Shown: positions 4,612-6,629 of the stretch, piece after piece
How the letters are laid out: every line of letters begins with the position of its first letter
How positions within the stretch are numbered: position 1 is the stretch's first letter
NCBI GenBank assembly: GCA_946886805.1
Contig: CAMPJM010000228.1
Coordinates: 1 to 6,629, forward strand
Origin: an uncultured Flammeovirgaceae bacterium
GTDB lineage: Bacteria; Bacteroidota; Bacteroidia; Cytophagales; Cyclobacteriaceae
DNA length: 6,629 bases
Reading direction: 5' to 3'
The notes under the pieces: generated by a model
Database searches by the model: none
Seen by the model: only the letters and a program-made list of their open reading frames with translations
Told to the model about the DNA's origin: nothing
Program-made: the position numbers and the translations under genes

Positions 4612-6629
4612 ATGCAAACCCAAAACCTTGGCTACCCGCGAATTGGAGCCAATCGAGAACTCAAGAGAGCCTGTGAACAGTACTGGACCGGCAAGATGAC
4701 CCACAAAAACCTTTTACAGGTTGGAAAAAATCTACGAATTGAAAACTGGATTTTACAAAAAGAAGCTGGCATTGATCTAATACCTTCTAACGACTTTTCA
4801 TTTTATGACCAAGTCCTGGATATGTCATTAATGGTGGGCGCCATTCCGGAAAGATACCAAAATGTAATTTTCGAAAAAGGCAACACAGAACTTGACCTTT
4901 ATTTTGCCATGGCAAGAGGTTATCAGAAAAACGATCTTGATATAACAGCTATGGAAATGACAAAATGGTTTGATACCAATTACCATTATATAGTTCCTGA
5001 ATTTCGTAAGGATCAAAAATTCAAGCTGTTTTCCACTAAAATAATTGATGAATTTTATGAAGCCAAAGAGGCGGGTATGCTAACAAAACCGGTTCTTTTA
5101 GGGCCTGTGTCATACCTTTTATTAGGGAAGGAAAAAGAAAAAGATTTCAATAGGATCGACCTTCTGGAAAATCTAATGCCAGTTTACGTCGACATCCTGG
5201 AAAAACTTGAAAATGTTGGCGTAGAATGGGTGCAATTTGATGAGCCATTTTTAACAATGGATTTGTCGTCAATAGAAAAGGAAGCGATAAAAAAGGCTTA
5301 TAAACAAATTAAAAAAGAGTTTCCCTATCTAAAAACGCTTTTGACTACTTATTTCGATGGATTAAAAGATAATATCGAATTAGCTACTTCTTTGCCAGTA
5401 TGTGCTTTGCATTTAGATTTAGTAAGATGTCCCGAACAATTACAGGAAGTTTTGCCTCAATTAAATAATGTAATGTCTCTCAGCCTCGGAATTATTGACG
5501 GGCGAAATATTTGGAAGAATGATTTTCAGAAGTCGCTTAATATAATCAAGACCGCTGTAGAAAAAATAGGATCTGATAGAGTAATTTTGGCCCCTTCCTG
5601 TTCTCTTCTCCATTGTCCGTGTGATCTTGCCAATGAAAATGACGATAATTCGCTTTTGTCGGAGGTAAAAAAATGGATGGCATTTGCACGACAAAAATTA
5701 GAGGAGGTGGTAGTATTAGAAAAACTACTCAACTCGAATACAAATTCGGCCTATTCATCATTGTTGAAGGAAAATGTAGAGATTATAAATGATAGGAATA
5801 CCTCTGCACTTATTCATGATCCAAAGGTAAAACAAAGGTTGTCAGGGGTTGGGGTTAATGATGACAAAAGAAAAAGTCCATTCTTTTCCCGAAGGCAGGA
5901 GCAGACCAAATCGCTGCAACTTCCCTTGTTTCCTACTACCACTATTGGTTCATTCCCACAATTGAAGGAAATTAGAAGCTGGAGAGCGCAATTTAAAAAG
6001 GGACTTTTGAACATTGAAGAGTACGAGAAACTTTTGATGCAGGAAACAGAAAGAGTGATTGGCTTGCAGGAAGAAATTGGCCTTGATGTTTTGGTTCACG
6101 GGGAGTTTGAACGTAACGATATGGTAGAATATTTTGGTGAACAGTTGTCTGGTTTTGCTTTTTCTCAAAACGGATGGGTGCAAAGCTATGGTTCACGATG
6201 TGTAAAACCTCCCATCATTTATGGAGACGTTTCGAGACCGAACCCGATGACGGTGAGATGGTCTACCTATGCTCAATCATTGACGGAAAAGGCTGTAAAG
6301 GGAATGATTACAGGACCAGTTACCATTCTTCAGTGGTCTTTTGTAAGAGATGATCAGCCTAGGTCGGAAACAGCTTTGCAAATTGCCCTTGCTATAAGAG
6401 ATGAAGTTTCTGATCTGGAAAATGCGGGAATTAAAATCATCCAAATTGATGAGCCAGCTATCAGGGAAGGCTTGCCCTTACGTGAGGCAGATCATTTGCA
6501 GTATCTACAATGGGCAATCAAAGCGTTTAAGTTAGCTTCGGCGGGAGTTGAAGACGGAACTCAAATCCATACCCATATGTGCTATTCGGAATTTAATGGG
6601 ATAATTGAACATATAGCAGACATGGACGC
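4612..6629 (+). CDS. metE: MetE, B12-independent methionine synthase (C-terminal end cut by window edge)
   Basis: 5-methyltetrahydropteroyltriglutamate-homocysteine S-methyltransferase: transfers a methyl group from polyglutamylated methyl-folate to homocysteine in the last step of methionine synthesis, using zinc and no B12. The frame is open from ATG 4612-4614 to the right edge: 672 codons of an expected 760-775. The N-terminal barrel begins LGYPRIGANRELKR and includes MTKWFDTNYHYIVPEF and VEWVQFDEPFL. The catalytic barrel starts near PTTTIGSFPQ (441-450). By alignment with E. coli from memory, homocysteine-site residues are Ile445-Gly446-Ser447, Glu498 (VHGEFERNDMVEYFGE) and Asp613 (IDEPA); folate-site residues are Arg529-Cys530 and Trp575. 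Zinc ligands His655 and Cys657 (THMCYSEF) are present; the last two ligands (Glu and Cys) and the proton-donor His lie past the edge. Ser659 replaces E. coli Cys645. The start codon sits in the palindrome ATTTTTAAAAAT (4602-4613), with no Shine-Dalgarno sequence. It is controlled by the cobalamin riboswitch upstream. Confidence 0.97.
   Translation, partial: MQTQNLGYPRIGANRELKRACEQYWTGKMTHKNLLQVGKNLRIENWILQKEAGIDLIPSNDFSFYDQVLDMSLMVGAIPERYQNVIFEKGNTELDLYFAMARGYQKNDLDITAMEMTKWFDTNYHYIVPEFRKDQKFKLFSTKIIDEFYEAKEAGMLTKPVLLGPVSYLLLGKEKEKDFNRIDLLENLMPVYVDILEKLENVGVEWVQFDEPFLTMDLSSIEKEAIKKAYKQIKKEFPYLKTLLTTYFDGLKDNIELATSLPVCALHLDLVRCPEQLQEVLPQLNNVMSLSLGIIDGRNIWKNDFQKSLNIIKTAVEKIGSDRVILAPSCSLLHCPCDLANENDDNSLLSEVKKWMAFARQKLEEVVVLEKLLNSNTNSAYSSLLKENVEIINDRNTSALIHDPKVKQRLSGVGVNDDKRKSPFFSRRQEQTKSLQLPLFPTTTIGSFPQLKEIRSWRAQFKKGLLNIEEYEKLLMQETERVIGLQEEIGLDVLVHGEFERNDMVEYFGEQLSGFAFSQNGWVQSYGSRCVKPPIIYGDVSRPNPMTVRWSTYAQSLTEKAVKGMITGPVTILQWSFVRDDQPRSETALQIALAIRDEVSDLENAGIKIIQIDEPAIREGLPLREADHLQYLQWAIKAFKLASAGVEDGTQIHTHMCYSEFNGIIEHIADMD

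Noticed and set aside
5461..6196. Several minus-strand open frames of 66-77 codons
   Set aside because: They are antisense to metE, which matches its family across its whole visible length.

Overview
The window looks like chromosomal DNA of a Bacteroidota bacterium (Cytophagales- or Flavobacteriia-like). The evidence is AT-rich intergenic DNA, no Shine-Dalgarno sequence before any of the five genes, a Bacteroidota-type -7 box (TATCTTTG) before miaB, a lipoprotein with an acidic stretch after its lipid-anchored Cys, and runs of TTCAAAG/TTCACAG heptamers. This assignment is inferred from sequence character, not from a database match.

Layout. (1) Bases 1-638, minus strand: the N-terminal 212 codons of miaB (tRNA methylthiotransferase), cut by the left edge. 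(2) 639-1026: a 388-base gap with a likely miaB promoter and a small, roughly symmetric repeat structure (15-bp direct repeats, inner inverted repeats, central hairpin). (3) 1027-2328, minus: pabB, aminodeoxychorismate synthase component I. (4) 2396-2438: a strong terminator hairpin. (5) 2463-3182, minus: a YceI-family lipoprotein. (6) 3183-3350: a short divergent intergenic region. (7) 3351-3863, plus: a gamma-class carbonic anhydrase-like hexapeptide protein. (8) 3864-4272: a gap with a degenerate heptamer tandem repeat starting at the stop codon, then several small hairpins. (9) About 4280-4479, plus: a cobalamin (B12) riboswitch, followed by a 132-base downstream leader. (10) 4612 to the right edge, plus: metE, the B12-independent methionine synthase (672 codons visible, about 90% of the gene).

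How the parts work together. The clear regulatory unit is the riboswitch plus metE. When B12 is available the cell can use a B12-dependent methionine synthase, so the riboswitch is expected to turn metE off. PabB supplies p-aminobenzoate for folate, MetE uses a methyl-folate, and MiaB consumes S-adenosylmethionine, so three genes touch one-carbon metabolism. They are not an operon, however, and the link may be chance. The YceI protein and the carbonic anhydrase homologue have no visible functional tie to the others.

No new multi-gene system is visible. The points most worth checking are in the RNA leader of metE (a compensated L5-L13 kissing loop and a candidate switch pairing), the loss in MetE of the Cys that acts as a redox site in E. 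coli, and the miniature repeat structure between miaB and pabB.
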